DNA of 64,000 bases from Saccharomycopsis fibuligera x Saccharomycopsis cf. fibuligera. Lineage: Eukaryota > Ascomycota > Saccharomycetes > Ascoideales > Saccharomycopsidaceae. The position numbers were made by a program, and so were the translations under genes. This document shows, in pieces, positions 30,201 through 40,498 of this stretch. Below the pieces are notes generated by a model. It searched no databases. It was not told the DNA's origin and was given only the letters and a program-made list of their open reading frames with translations. The stretch is taken from the NCBI GenBank assembly GCA_001936135.1, contig CP012816.1:186001-250000 (forward strand). Reading direction: 5' to 3'. Position 1 is the stretch's first letter; the number at the start of each line of letters is the position of its first letter.

Positions 30201-33200
30201 TAGCGCTGCTGCCGACGTTACTGCCGACGCTGCTGCTAATCCTAACCGCGATTTTGTTACTACAACGGATAGTAATACTGCTATTGCCAATGTCGATGAT
30301 AATGAGGAAGGGCTTGCTGCTGTCGAAGCAAGAAACTCGCAACAGCAGCCACAAGAGCGCAGACGCAGTAGTGTTTTCGGTTTTTTTAAGAGAAACAAGA
30401 GTAAAAAGCAGCAACATGGTACCAGTAATGAAAGCTCAAGTGATAGCGTGGCTAGTCCTACTACCGCCACTAATGGAAACAAAAAAAGATCTTCTGAAAA
30501 GGGCACTGCTACTAATACTGCCATGGCCGCTAATACAACTCCTGCTATCAACAACATTGATGATCATACTACACAAAAAAAAATAACTGATAAGGAGAAA
30601 GATAAGCTAGGATATCCTGGCATTGCTAGCGATGTGATTGCTACTGGGGCCACTGCTGCTGCTGGGGCTGAATTAATTGAATCTGAAGCCCGCAAGAGGG
30701 ACAATTATGAGAGTGGTAAACCATTTAAAAATCCATTATTAAAAGGAAAAGCACCAAACAACAAAAACAACACGGAAAGAAGTGTGGCTAACAATGGCAC
30801 TGGTGTGGGTGCTAGTGATGTCCATACTTATGCTAATAATGATGGATCAGAAGCGGTAGAAAGATCCTCACGGTATAACATTGCAGACTATGATGATAAC
30901 GAGGCAGTTCCAGCAACTTCGAGCACTTACGGACGCACCGATGATGTCGGCGATGGTTATTATCATGAAGATGATGCACATACTGCTGCCACCATAAACG
31001 ATTCAGTCAGAGATCGTTTTCAGCAACAACAAAATGCCAATTCCAATGCAGATACTACTGGTGGTATAAAGGATGTTAGTGTTGCTGGTGCTACTACGGA
31101 GACAGGTACGGAAACTGGTCCTCATCTTGATGACGATATTGGCGTACCAAAAGCTAGGCGGAAAAGTAGTTTTGAGCAGCAACATATCCAGCAAAAAAGA
31201 CAAGAGCTGCAAGAAAGAGAAAGAGAAAAAGCAGTTGCTGACCAAATTCGCAATGATAGTCGTAGTGAGACTTTGGATGAAGCATTACAAGATTCTGCTG
31301 TGGGTATTGTTGGGCCATCCACCACTGCCGCTGGTTCGGCTGGCACTACTGAGAATGTAAATAATAAAAACTATAGCAGCAGCGACATCAACGGCAGTCA
31401 CAGTGGTGATAAAGAAGCTGAGAGTGGTGGTAAGGAACAGTTACCTCGATATATTCCTGGCACTTTTCAAGAGGTTTACACTGATGAAAATGGCCGAGGT
31501 ATGGGCAATGCCAATAATTTCAACAACAGCTCTAGAAAAGTCGCTAGACGGGAAGCGGCAATTTTTGGCGCAAGCTCAACTAATGCCGCTAATGCCAGTA
31601 ATGCCACAACCTCCAACCCAAATGCCAATACTAACAGCAACATTGAAAGTAGTAATGCTTTAAATGATGCAGCCCTAAATACGGCAATTGTTCCAATTAA
31701 TGACAGTAATAGAAGCGCATCGTTGCAAGATTTGTTGGTGCAAAATGATTTGTTGCAGCAAAAGCTCGAAAGCGGTGATAATGTTGATGAACTTGGTAAT
31801 AAGAGGCAGTACCCTAGTGAGTTGGACTTGAACAATCTCAGAGCAAACGAAGAGGCTACCGTTGTTGGTGGTCAAAACCAAAACCAGACCCCAAATCGAC
31901 AACAACAACAACAAGACGACCAGCATGAAAAACATCCGCGTTTTATTGTTGAAAAAGGCCAGCCACAGGAACAATATGGAAACCCGGCTGGTAACACTGA
32001 TGTTGCAAACTCGCCAACAAATGCTATTGTCGGTCATAATACTGAGAATTCTCTTGGAGGTGCTTCTGCGCATAATGAGGATAATGGCAATCGCACTTGC
32101 GAGGATTCTCGCAACGTATTAGCTGCCAATGAACATACGGACGCTAGATTACTTGCTGCTGCTGCTGCTGCAGTGCCTGCAATTGCAGTTGCAGGTAGCG
32201 CTGCAGGCAATGGACATGCAGACAGTGCAAGCAACTTAGCTGTTGCTGATGTATTACAGGAAGACCCAGAAGGTAAGCCAGATACCTTGGTTATTGACGA
32301 AGCTGACGATGTGAAGGCTATTGGTAGCGGCGGCAGCGGCGGCCGTAAAGAAGAAAGAGAATACGCAGAAGGATTAGGATTGGTTGCAAAGCGACAGGGT
32401 GTGGAGCAAAGACAACCTCAAAGAGATAATGCAGCCGGCATTGGTTCCGTTCCTGGGTCCTTTCCAAGGGCTGGATTTGGGGCCAGTACTCAAAGCGATA
32501 TCAATATTGAGAACAACGGTCAGAACGGTAGCAAAAACACCAGTTACAGCAACAGTAATATTGGCGGATATGGCAACGGTAGCACCAGTGATGGCAATTT
32601 TGTTGATGCTAACGAAACAGTGGAAGGGTTTAATGTGACCAACGGCGAAACCATTCCGGCGATTTTGCAGACACATGGAAACCAAGTGGTTGAGCATCCA
32701 GAGTTATCTAGAGGTAGCGGTAGCGACGGCAGTTTGCAGCAACGAGAACCTATTTTGCGGCATCAAGGAGACTTGGTTAGCCAGCAAAGAGAGTTACTCG
32801 ACACAGAGCACAAGATTTTAGATAATGAGGAGAAAGAATTGCAGAGTGAGCGAGAAAAGTTGTTGCTGAGCGGTAATCCTGGTTTGTTGTTGACGAAGCA
32901 GAGATCCATTAAGGAAAGAAGACAATCTTTGAATAGCGAAAAGAAAGTATTGGAGAGTAATGCCTACGGCGGCAGCAGCAGAAGAGGCAGCGGGTCGAGT
33001 GCAGTGCAACGCGACGATGCACTTCCTGCTATTGGTGCTGCTGGGGCCGCAGCGGCTGCGTTGCCGGCAGTGATAATGAGCAACTCTGAAGAGGAGGAGG
33101 AGGAAGCTGCGGAAGAGCTAGCTCCCGACGCCAACGCTGGCAACGATAACAGTGATAATAGTACTGCAAAGAACAACAAGGACACTTTAGTTTTTGCTGA

Positions 33201-33921
33201 CGGGGTCAAGGGCGACGAGCAAAGCCGCAGCAACACCACGGACGCTCCAAGTGAAAGTACCACTCCCACTACAAACAAGACGGTGGCTACAGGAGGCACT
33301 ACGCCACCATCCGCCATCACTGAGGCAGCCACTGGTGCCGGTAGCGGCAACAGCGGCAACAGCGGCGACAGCGGCGAGAGCAGCAACCGCGGCGGCGTCA
33401 ATGCCATAAGTGCTGATAATACGGGGACTACCAGCAACACGGCGACAACTGCCAACACCAGCGGCACCGCTGGCGGCCCCGCCTACCCCGCCGCTAGCGG
33501 TGGCAGCGCGACCAGCAGCCGCAAACAGGCTCCGCTATTCAAGAGGTTGCTATCTGGAGAACTGGTCCATTCAAAGGGAAATCCCTCCGTCAGGCTGATT
33601 GTCAGCAAAGAAGGGGTTATTGGAGGCACCAGTGCCGGGCCAAACTCAAGAGCCCAAAGTATCGCCGCCAGTGGACACAAGCAGAGCAAGAGTGCTCCTG
33701 CCGGTGTCGGTGCTGCTGCTGCCAGCGAAAACAGCAGAAATGCGGCTGCCGGTGCTACGGCAGACACTGCTGCCGAGAAGGGTAGTGCTGGCAGTGAAGC
33801 CAGCAGAGGCAGAGGTGCCGAGGAAACAGCGCTCGATGACGCTTCTGGAAGGCCAAAGCAAAGACGTTTGAGCAAGCTATTGGCCAACATTATCAGACGC
33901 CAGCTGGCGACGGCGTCGTGA
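27298..33921 (+). CDS. EIS1: Very large low-complexity protein, Eis1-like (eisosome protein 1 family)
   Basis: Probable homologue of the eisosome component Eis1, a cytoplasmic-face protein of furrow-like plasma-membrane domains. The uninterrupted 2207-residue frame is rich in Ala, Asn, Gly, Ser and Gln. Family-like elements are a short N-terminal motif AQYEKNLKAKQSPLGIYG (about 19-36) and repeated D/E-E-x-L-A-x-x-S-A-x-A-A-L units (about 437, 488, 532, 562 and 779). LTMPWSEVEKIAQSRINPVL lies at about 880-900. It is followed by a highly charged coiled coil (about 903-962). A second coiled coil lies at about 1820-1890 (QQRELLDTEHKILDNEEKEL). The C-terminal end is basic (PKQRRLSKLLANIIRRQL). Known Eis1 is about 843 residues, so this one is greatly expanded by low-complexity sequence. 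Position beside CSE4, ARP9 and RCH1 matches EIS1 and YKL050C in S. cerevisiae, and this is half of the evidence. Without the synteny I would call it unknown. Confidence 0.62.
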   Translation: MPLLSTRNKSRHSSLSGIAQYEKNLKAKQSPLGIYGTINNSNNTANTTGSSSVSANQAAFRAAAAVAAGFNIRNNHGTAGTTGTKAKRSTNSNIAKNKKTKTNKNGGAAVNPAKPNPRSSLTSGFYGSSRRNSASGGNPAVATPKRAINNDNNYITTPAPASTAAANYSDEISSPWNSDNIGSGINYTEISKSKNNSHITPTTAGSDYDNYRNNDDIYQYDEIYDNDDNNREFNQLSPNITKTPVTTAIDDPTEPPTLANQRGLIDKTSTAIKAGGISSPITLHQDIGIRNSNFLSIEDYGNASQKQVSSSRPVAGDPGAAGDTEPVSRDESNVLFGGQQNDNLSTNMGKTLLPNPEILKHKSPNKPSQNGDLQRNGYGDDYEDGLQPRDIEDLDNRYVGKVSNDEHQSKWVPNYQHANYQYAQSDERYHRDEGNQDKRLAANSANAALYQNSKQHPQENYNYSDSQNHNNDNRHRQSQETDDFLTSEEERLADRSAYAALYEQQAGLATQKRKPQNEQQQQFDRTDYEAADERLATKGASAALHGPPGTTAKNNTFLTNEEENLASKSAGAALLSGAKKQKYTTHHYHKLIQLQNQKTTGNNQTTGSFSKPSNAKGKDGNVDLDPTFATTNNPLDATDKNHPVPSLSHTPLRTSSPTKSPRGDKHPAQQKYHQRQKLSDHSLDGRNQGTGATTVASAVNNGGNDFIKGSSPSPQKKKTKKIHGASGAGLRNSPTSSPSRRQSSISTAGTSAGIAAIGAIGASGRTGATRTAGPYSSSDEAAKKAAYASALRNHSILAGAANIVSKDRTSFENVGDSNIGREASPNIGGISATVPEQKAANANSKESNSTRIKGGATAVTADHHYNVNDDQGKVKLGAGLTMPWSEVEKIAQSRINPVLSDIDNNIRKQQKVDLEKQQQKQQERELKQAERERKQQEKEKKHREKEQKQREKEQEKQRALLAVAEGSGSAAADVTADAAANPNRDFVTTTDSNTAIANVDDNEEGLAAVEARNSQQQPQERRRSSVFGFFKRNKSKKQQHGTSNESSSDSVASPTTATNGNKKRSSEKGTATNTAMAANTTPAINNIDDHTTQKKITDKEKDKLGYPGIASDVIATGATAAAGAELIESEARKRDNYESGKPFKNPLLKGKAPNNKNNTERSVANNGTGVGASDVHTYANNDGSEAVERSSRYNIADYDDNEAVPATSSTYGRTDDVGDGYYHEDDAHTAATINDSVRDRFQQQQNANSNADTTGGIKDVSVAGATTETGTETGPHLDDDIGVPKARRKSSFEQQHIQQKRQELQEREREKAVADQIRNDSRSETLDEALQDSAVGIVGPSTTAAGSAGTTENVNNKNYSSSDINGSHSGDKEAESGGKEQLPRYIPGTFQEVYTDENGRGMGNANNFNNSSRKVARREAAIFGASSTNAANASNATTSNPNANTNSNIESSNALNDAALNTAIVPINDSNRSASLQDLLVQNDLLQQKLESGDNVDELGNKRQYPSELDLNNLRANEEATVVGGQNQNQTPNRQQQQQDDQHEKHPRFIVEKGQPQEQYGNPAGNTDVANSPTNAIVGHNTENSLGGASAHNEDNGNRTCEDSRNVLAANEHTDARLLAAAAAAVPAIAVAGSAAGNGHADSASNLAVADVLQEDPEGKPDTLVIDEADDVKAIGSGGSGGRKEEREYAEGLGLVAKRQGVEQRQPQRDNAAGIGSVPGSFPRAGFGASTQSDINIENNGQNGSKNTSYSNSNIGGYGNGSTSDGNFVDANETVEGFNVTNGETIPAILQTHGNQVVEHPELSRGSGSDGSLQQREPILRHQGDLVSQQRELLDTEHKILDNEEKELQSEREKLLLSGNPGLLLTKQRSIKERRQSLNSEKKVLESNAYGGSSRRGSGSSAVQRDDALPAIGAAGAAAAALPAVIMSNSEEEEEEAAEELAPDANAGNDNSDNSTAKNNKDTLVFADGVKGDEQSRSNTTDAPSESTTPTTNKTVATGGTTPPSAITEAATGAGSGNSGNSGDSGESSNRGGVNAISADNTGTTSNTATTANTSGTAGGPAYPAASGGSATSSRKQAPLFKRLLSGELVHSKGNPSVRLIVSKEGVIGGTSAGPNSRAQSIAASGHKQSKSAPAGVGAAAASENSRNAAAGATADTAAEKGSAGSEASRGRGAEETALDDASGRPKQRRLSKLLANIIRRQLATAS

Positions 33922-33969
33922 TACTGCGGTTGCTGTTTTTGTTTCTTTTTTGTTTTGTTTTGTTTTTCT

Positions 33970-33970
<1 letters not shown>

Positions 33971-34014
<44 letters not shown>
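33971..34014. repeat. T44 homopolymer
   Basis: Run of 44 T starting 50 bp after the stop codon of the Eis1-like gene. It is the longest homopolymer in the window and may be variable in length. Confidence 0.92.
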
Positions 34015-34016
<2 letters not shown>

Positions 34017-34574
34017 TTTCGCTTGGACTGTTGTGCTGTTTTTGTTTGTATTTGCCAGCTCGTTTTTGAGCAGCTGGTGTGTTTCAGTTTGTTAGCCTTG
34101 TGCTCTAGTTGTTTTCCAGCCGTCCTTTTCTCTTGTCTCTTGAGAGGTTTGGTTGTGTACCTGCAAAGTATGTTTAGGTTATGTTAGCACCTTACGAAAA
34201 CCAGCGTCTACAGTGTACGTCGTTTTGTATGCACCAATTGCTGGTTGCCAGACGTAGAAACGCTTGCGGGCCAGAGCTCGAGCGTGTTCGCGAGCCGCAG
34301 CAAGCACTGGAAGGCGCAGGATAGAAACCCTTGCGACGAGTCCATCAACACACACACAACACGTAGTGTCCATCAGCTCAGCTCGGCACCTTCTCTTCTC
34401 TGCGGAGGAGGGCCATGTTGGCGATCTGACCGTTGCCGTGGCTGCAGCAGCACTACTGTGGCTAAGCAGCAGCAGCACTACTGTGGCTAAGCAGCAGCAA
34501 AACACCCACGCCAGCGGCGCCCCCAATCGCAGTCCAAACCAGACAAGCGTGACCACACCGCCGCTCTCCGTTGC

Positions 34575-34665
34575 CACGTGATCCTGTCACGCGATCCTGT
34601 CACGCGATCTCATCACGCGATATCATCACGGGCTCGCATCACGGGATCGCATCACGGAGCCGTTC
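34575..34665. repeat. 13-bp tandem array, CACGCGATCCTGT-type, seven units
   Basis: Units start at 34575, 34588, 34601, 34614, 34627, 34640 and 34653, with an exact 13-bp period. All begin CACG; the first contains CACGTGAT, the next three CACGCGAT, and the last three CACGGG or CACGGA. The final T or AT completes the period. The last unit decays into flanking DNA. The array is about 1.0 kb upstream of the MSN2/4-like start. Confidence 0.9.
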
Positions 34666-34766
34666 TGGCCGGCCACCGCGGTTAGAGTTTGGCCTCTGCG
34701 AAAAGGGTAACGGCGGTGGCCGATTGATTGTTTAATTGACTGATTGATTGTTTGTTTGTCGGGCAT

Positions 34767-34790
34767 CACGTGCACCTGTCATCTCACGTG
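34767..34790. promoter_or_regulatory. Two CACGTG E-boxes 18 bp apart
   Basis: CACGTG at 34767-34772 (in context ATCACGTG) and at 34785-34790. They are the core target of yeast bHLH proteins (Cbf1, Pho4 type). A third copy is at 34575-34580 in the tandem array. Confidence 0.45.
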
Positions 34791-34866
34791 GCGGTGGCAG
34801 AACAAAACTGAATTAGGATTTACGACCGCTGCACTAGCTCCGCGCAGGGTAACCCGCGGGTCTAGA

Positions 34867-34975
34867 CACAATACCACACCGACACACCTGTACACACCGG
34901 TACACGCATACACACGCATATACACACCTGTACACACATATACACACCTGCACACACACACACACACACACACAC
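34867..34975. repeat. CA-rich microsatellite
   Basis: An interrupted ACACCTGTACACAC/ATACACAC tract ends in a pure (CA)12 at 34951-34974. It generates long TG/AC-biased frames on both strands that are not genes. Confidence 0.9.
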
Positions 34976-35530
34976 TATAAGCTAGTATCAGCGCTTATCA
35001 CCACCACTCCTCCTCGTCCTCCTCGTCCTCCTCCGCTGCGTCCAAATTGCAAGAATTAATTATCGCCAGTGCGCTCTTCCACTCTGCTTCTCTTGGACAG
35101 TTTCTCTTGTAAAAACCATTCCCAATTGCGCCGGCTACCTCGCTATCCATCTTCTCTCTGCTACTGTTCTGCTCGTCCCGCGTGGCACCTCGATTGACTT
35201 TGGCATTTGTACTCTGCGACGCTTCCCTCCTGCTCCCGGCTATCCCTTCCCGCTGCTCCTCTTTGCGCTCTATCTGCCTCACTTGCAAGGTGGCTCTTCA
35301 CTTGAGCGTTTATCAACTGGCGCCATTGCACTCTGCTTTGCTCGAAACGCCCAGCACTGGCCGCCTCTGACTTCTGCCGCGACTCCAGTTCCTCGCACTG
35401 CTGCCACCATCGCTGCCACTATCGCCGCCAGCAGCACCAGCACGATCACTGCCACTGCCACTATCACTATCGCTGTCGCTGTCACTGTCACTACTACGGT
35501 GCCAGAACACCTCATCCCACTTTTCCACGC

Positions 35531-35575
35531 ATCGCACACATCGCACACATCGCACACATCGCACACATTGCACGC
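35531..35575 (+). repeat. 9-bp tandem repeat ATCGCACAC x4 plus one diverged copy
   Basis: Four perfect units run from 35531 to 35566, then ATTGCACGC. It ends 45 bp before the MSN2/4-like ATG, so it is probably in the 5' untranslated leader. Confidence 0.88.
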
Positions 35576-35620
35576 CTACACAAGACGCATCGCACACCCC
35601 TGATCCGTCGTTTGTGGGAC

Positions 35621-36424
35621 ATGACCTCCATCGCCAACTTCTCGAGCCTGGCTTTGGACGAGGCTAACATCGACTCCTCGGACACATTCAACTTCGATCT
35701 CGACAACCAGGACGTTTCGCAGTTTGCTTTTGCGCAGTCTGCCGCTGACGTCGCCGCCGATTATGCAATGGCTAACTCGGATCACACCACGAGCGGCGCG
35801 GCTGCCACCGCTGCTGCAGATGCTGCCACCGCCGGTACGCTTAATACAGAGACCTTTGATACCCCCGCCGCAGGCAACAGCAACAGCAACAGCAACAGCA
35901 ACAACGCAGCAATTGCCCAGACTGCTAGCGCCAGCCAAAGCCGAAACTCGAAAAGGCACAAGTTCTACTCCTCCAGTATGGGCTCCAGTAGTACCATTTC
36001 CTCGTTCAATGAATCGCTCATCAGCGGTGACAGCAGCGTCGACCTGCAGGCCCGCCCGGACACGGCTGGTGTCAATGCTGCTTCTGCCGCCACTGCTGCT
36101 TCTGCCGCCGCCGCCGCCGCCGCCGCCGCCTCCGCGCAAAAACACCGCCACGGGCCGTCCTTATCGCTCAGTACCGGCGTCGACACCGCCCCAGCCAGCG
36201 GTAGCGTAGATCCAGTCGACAACACGTTGAACTTTGATCACGATTTCAGCATCGATCCAGCATTGGATTTTGGGTTGGTCAATACAAATTCGAACTCCAC
36301 TTACAATATTTACAGTACTTTCATTAGCAACAGCAACAACAGTGCCAACAATGCTGCCGCAAACTCTGAAAATGCTACTGCTACCGCCACTAATAACAAC
36401 AACAGCAGCAGCAACAACAACAAC

Positions 36425-36457
<33 letters not shown>

Positions 36458-38701
36458 CAAAGCCCCTTTAGCAGTTTTGATAGCGTGATTACCCCGACCA
36501 TGGATTCCCCGCTATATGAAATTTACAGTGAGCTGTCACTATACAATAGATCTCCAGCAATATCCAGTTTCGAGCTTGGCAGAGCGAATAACGGTTTGGA
36601 GTATTTGTCTGGGTTTGAAAAACCTGCAGTCACTAATTTGGTGCCGATTCATGAAAACGCAGAAATCGGAGCTTCCGAGTTAGCCAGCAATAACAACGGT
36701 GCAAGAAATCAGGCACCTCTGTTTGACAACATCAACACAAGCGACAGTTTGTTCAGCCCATATACGAAGCAGAAACACAATTCCCTACCGGCACTATTCT
36801 ACCATAGTGCTAGTGCGGCGGGAACTGCCGCAGGAACTGGCAACGGCAATAGCTCAGTATCATACTTCAGCATTCCTGTTTCCTCAGCTCCCCTATCTTC
36901 AGTATTGCAACCTCTGCCTGCTGCCGCTGCTGTTGCCGCTGCTGCTAATGTTAACGCTAATTCTAACTCGAGCCCTGCCACATCCATGCATTCTCCGGAG
37001 CTTTCTATGAGATCTGGCGCTACAATGTCCACTAGCCCCATCAATAGCAACACAAATAACGATTCTGGAATTACCCAAAGTCGGCAGCAACAACAGCGGC
37101 CTCACCAACATATCCGAGCCTCCAGCTCTTTGGCTTCTATTGATTTCAAATTGAATGATTTGAAACTTATGGCTGACCAATTATCGTCATCGGCAGGGAA
37201 CTCAGCAGATGCGGCTACCAGCATACCACATAGCGACAACATGAACACAAATAACAGCAACACTGGTAGTAACGAAAACGTAACGATCAACCCAAAAGCT
37301 TTAAGAGAAGAAGTGGAAAGTGATTTGGGGTTTGATTTCGGTATCCATAACAAATTTTTTGGAACTAGTCATGACAGCCAATATAATCAAAATCAGCACA
37401 TGAGAAGCAGGAACAGCAACAGCAACAATAGCGATGGAGCTTTTTTTGAGAGTAATGGCACTTTCTTGACAAATGACGAGCTAACAGCGCTGCTCAACCG
37501 TTTCAATAATTACGAAATGTTCAATGATATGAAAAACAGCAATTTTCTCAACAATTACAATAATAATAAAACTACTAATGCTTTTGGTAACGGCAACTTA
37601 CTTCTGCTGAACAGTGATGGCAAAATTGATTTCAGAATGCAAGGAGAAGCAATTAGTGCAATTGCTCAATGGCTTGATCAGCAAGAGAAAGACAACAGTT
37701 TGAACAGTTTACCACTGAGTAATTCAACTGTTAATAGAAAGGGTAATGGAAACAAAGTTAGAAGATCGGGCAGCATGAACGAGCTTGACCAGAATCCAAA
37801 AACCGAAGACGTTTTCCTTAACAACAGTAACAATACGCAGAGCCGTTGCAGCCCGTTCAATACCACTGCGATTGATGAATCTGATGAATTGCTTGCTGAT
37901 GATGCTACTGATTCCTCTTTGCTTGACAGATTATCGTACCCAACAACAACTATAGCAACCACCGCAGCAACCAATGTTCTTCTAGAAGAAGAGGAAGTGA
38001 ATGTTAATAAAGCCGGTAGCCTTTCAACAAAGGAAAAGCTTGCGGGTTTAGTTAGTGCTAGTGAAAAACGCAAACCAAACAAGCGCCGCAAAAGAACCAA
38101 GTCGGAATCTAACATCACTGGTTTCCAAAGAGCCGTCAGTCATGCTCATAGTCAAAGTCATAGCAGTTTGCTTAATAGTAATGGTGGCGCAAGCGTGAAC
38201 GGATTGACTAATCATAAGTCACATAATGATTTGCTTGGTACTTTAAAGAGTACTGCTAGCAACAGTAACGATATGAAAATACTTCCTGAGTTAGCAGCTG
38301 CTGATAGTAACGGCAATAATTTCAAGCTGCTGCGACCACATGCGACCAAAGCGTCTAGTTACTCAGCTGGTTCTTCGGGGGCTTCTAACATTAATCACTT
38401 CCATAATGGTAATCATAATCATGGCGGTTCCGCTGGTTCTACTAGTAGTGGCAGCACTTGTGGTCCAGTTAATGGTAAGATTGACATTACCAACATCCAT
38501 CACATTTCAATTCCTTCTAATGATGCTGGTAAGCCTTTCCAATGCAGTAGTTGTGAGAAATCATTCAGAAGACAAGAACACTTGAAGCGTCATTTCAGAT
38601 CTGTGCATAGCAATGAGCGGCCATTTGAGTGCAGCTTTTGTGATAAAAAGTTTAGTCGAAGCGACAACTTGGCCCAACATTTGAGAACTCATAAGAAATA
38701 A
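35621..38701 (+). CDS. MSN2: Msn2/Msn4-type C2H2 stress transcription factor
   Basis: General stress activator of the Msn2/4 family, which binds STRE (AGGGG) and shuttles to the nucleus when PKA activity falls. The first ATG is at 35621; the frame continues upstream only through a TTG codon. The 1026-residue protein is mostly Asn/Ser/Ala low complexity, with poly-Ala (about residues 158-172) and poly-Asn (about 260-282). A short conserved block [11 protein letters not shown] at about 618-628 matches NELTQILNEY of ScMsn2. Two C2H2 zinc fingers end the protein (about 975-1024): [22 protein letters not shown] and [21 protein letters not shown] (read in two parts), joined by the SNERPFE linker as in Msn2. 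A basic KRRKR cluster near 820-830 could be the NLS. It is longer than Msn2 (704). Neighbouring EIS1, ARP9 and RCH1 fit MSN2; CSE4 fits MSN4. Confidence 0.88.
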
Positions 38702-39004
38702 ATGACGTCTGAAAGCAGAAACAGACTTACTCCACTGCCTTTCCTATCTCCTCATCTGCTTTTTGGCAATTTTAGTCTCTTTCTACTTTTTTTTTTTTTT
38801 TTATTAACTTTTTTTTTCAATTTTTCCTTTCTTTTTAGATTTCTTCTCCGGATATTAAGCGTTTTGACTTTCTTATCTAGGATCATTATTTTTATCTCTA
38901 TTGTTTTCATCGTTCTTATATGTATATTTTTTTGGGCACTTTGGTTTGGTTTTGTTCTTCTATGTTATATATATATTTATACATATATAGCTGCTTTATT
39001 TGTC

Positions 39005-39040
<36 letters not shown>

Positions 39041-39587
39041 TTTTTTTGTCGTTCTTGGTGTTTTGGTTTGGTTATTTTGGGAGACTAGGTTGTTTTTGTT
39101 GTTTTTTGTCCATTTTTTTATTTCCAAATTTCAGCCTTTTTTCTTCATTCTTGTTCCAAGTGTTAAACTGTACTGGCGATTAAGTGCTTCTGTTGCTTTT
39201 GTTGCTTTGGAATTGTTTTTCTTCTCTCGTTATTTATTTTATGTTATATTTAATTATTCGCTCCATACTTTTATATTTCTATTATACTATTCCTATACTC
39301 TATAAGTTTTGGTTGTCATAAGTTGCGCATTCTCATATAAATACTACTCTTCTTACTTATACTACTACAGCTACAACACAAGTTATCTTCTTGTCTTTTA
39401 GGTTTTATTTTTTCTCATCTCCTCCCTAACTGCTGTTTTCCCAAATGCAAGTATATCATTAACCGGGCCTGTATCTTTGCTTTCAATGAATATATAAACT
39501 TCCTTCGGCAAGGTCTTGTGACCTGAACAAAAGCGATGGGCATTTATGGCCAGCCCTATCTCAATAATATTTTTGGGAGATATTTTT

Positions 39588-39619
<32 letters not shown>

Positions 39620-40498
39620 CTTATTTGCACTACTTTGGATTTTCTTTTTTGTTTTTGAAGCTAATTTGTCTAAAAACTTCTTACAGGTATACCGGGACAG
39701 GTAAACATTTCCACGTTTTTCGAAAGTAAATAGGAGTCTCACGTACTAAAAAAAATATGTACAGAGAACAGACATGTCTGCAATGCCCATGGTATTTTCA
39801 CCCTTCTGGAACACAGAACCTGCCTTTTACAAATATGGCATGAAACCGTTTTTTCTCTTTGTAATGTGTATTTGTAATGAAATACTTGAGCTATTTTTGA
39901 TCATGCTGAAAAGACTATGTGTGCTGCTGCGTGTCAAAACAGGGCCCAAAACTAACTTAGGGCACATGCATAAAACATAGCTCTCTGCAGATTTGACAGC
40001 TTGCAGTCAAGATTTACAAGACACCGGTCCTGATCTTCTCAAAAATTCAAAGATTCCAAGCCTGCAATAGACGTAAACAGGGTATAGAAAGTTATTCATA
40101 CTGAGCATGTTTTTTTGATTGCTTAGAGTTTTTACAAATTATGTAATCTCCAAAGATGGAGCGTCTAAAATGGAAAATAAAAGCTGCATCGATATCTATA
40201 CACAATCTTAGTTGTTGAAAATTGCAACAATAATTTTGCCCTTTGCAAACTTTGTCATGGATTGGCAGATAAGCCATTGAAAATCTATATCTGGGCATTA
40301 TACCAAATAGGGAGTGCTGGGACAGTGTATTTAATATAGTTGTTAACTCTTACGATAGGGCACGAAAAACAAACGAGCATACGAAATATTTTTGTCATTT
40401 TTTATGTTTTTCACACTCAGGGTCAAGTGCCAGCAAGATAAATTTTTGCCATTCCATGGTAATATTTATGCCACTGGTTCAGTAGTTAGACATTTTGT
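38702..40498. other. Convergent intergenic region MSN2-like/DUF3445 gene
   Basis: A 1.8-kb spacer between two 3' ends. The first kilobase is strongly T-rich and includes T33 (39007-39039) and T30 (39590-39619), so apparent Phe-rich and Lys-rich frames are artefacts. No gene or RNA gene is supported. Confidence 0.6.
39007..39039. repeat. T33 homopolymer
   Basis: Uninterrupted run of 33 T about 300 bp downstream of the MSN2/4-like stop; a second run of 30 T is at 39590-39619. Confidence 0.9.

Larger units (their letters stand above)
33922..35620 (+). promoter_or_regulatory. Repeat-rich, GC-rich upstream region of the MSN2/4-like gene
   Basis: A 1.7-kb spacer between two plus-strand genes, with no supported gene. 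It holds, in order, a T44 tract, a GC-rich stretch (about 34240-34570), a 13-bp tandem array, two further CACGTG boxes and TGATTGAT repeats (about 34722-34755). A CA microsatellite and a 9-bp tandem array just before the start codon follow. The base composition is clearly GC-richer than other spacers in the window, which creates many long but meaningless frames on both strands. Confidence 0.6.

Noticed and set aside
34179-35603. Several long frames on both strands between the Eis1-like and MSN2/4-like genes
   Set aside because: They arise from GC-rich DNA and CA, 13-bp and 9-bp repeats; translations are Ala/Val/Cys or Thr/His repeats without domains.
39822-39830. GCCTTTTAC, identical to the U5 snRNA loop 1 core
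   Set aside because: The flanks (CAGAACC and AAATATG) cannot form the required stem, and no Sm site follows; a chance nonamer.
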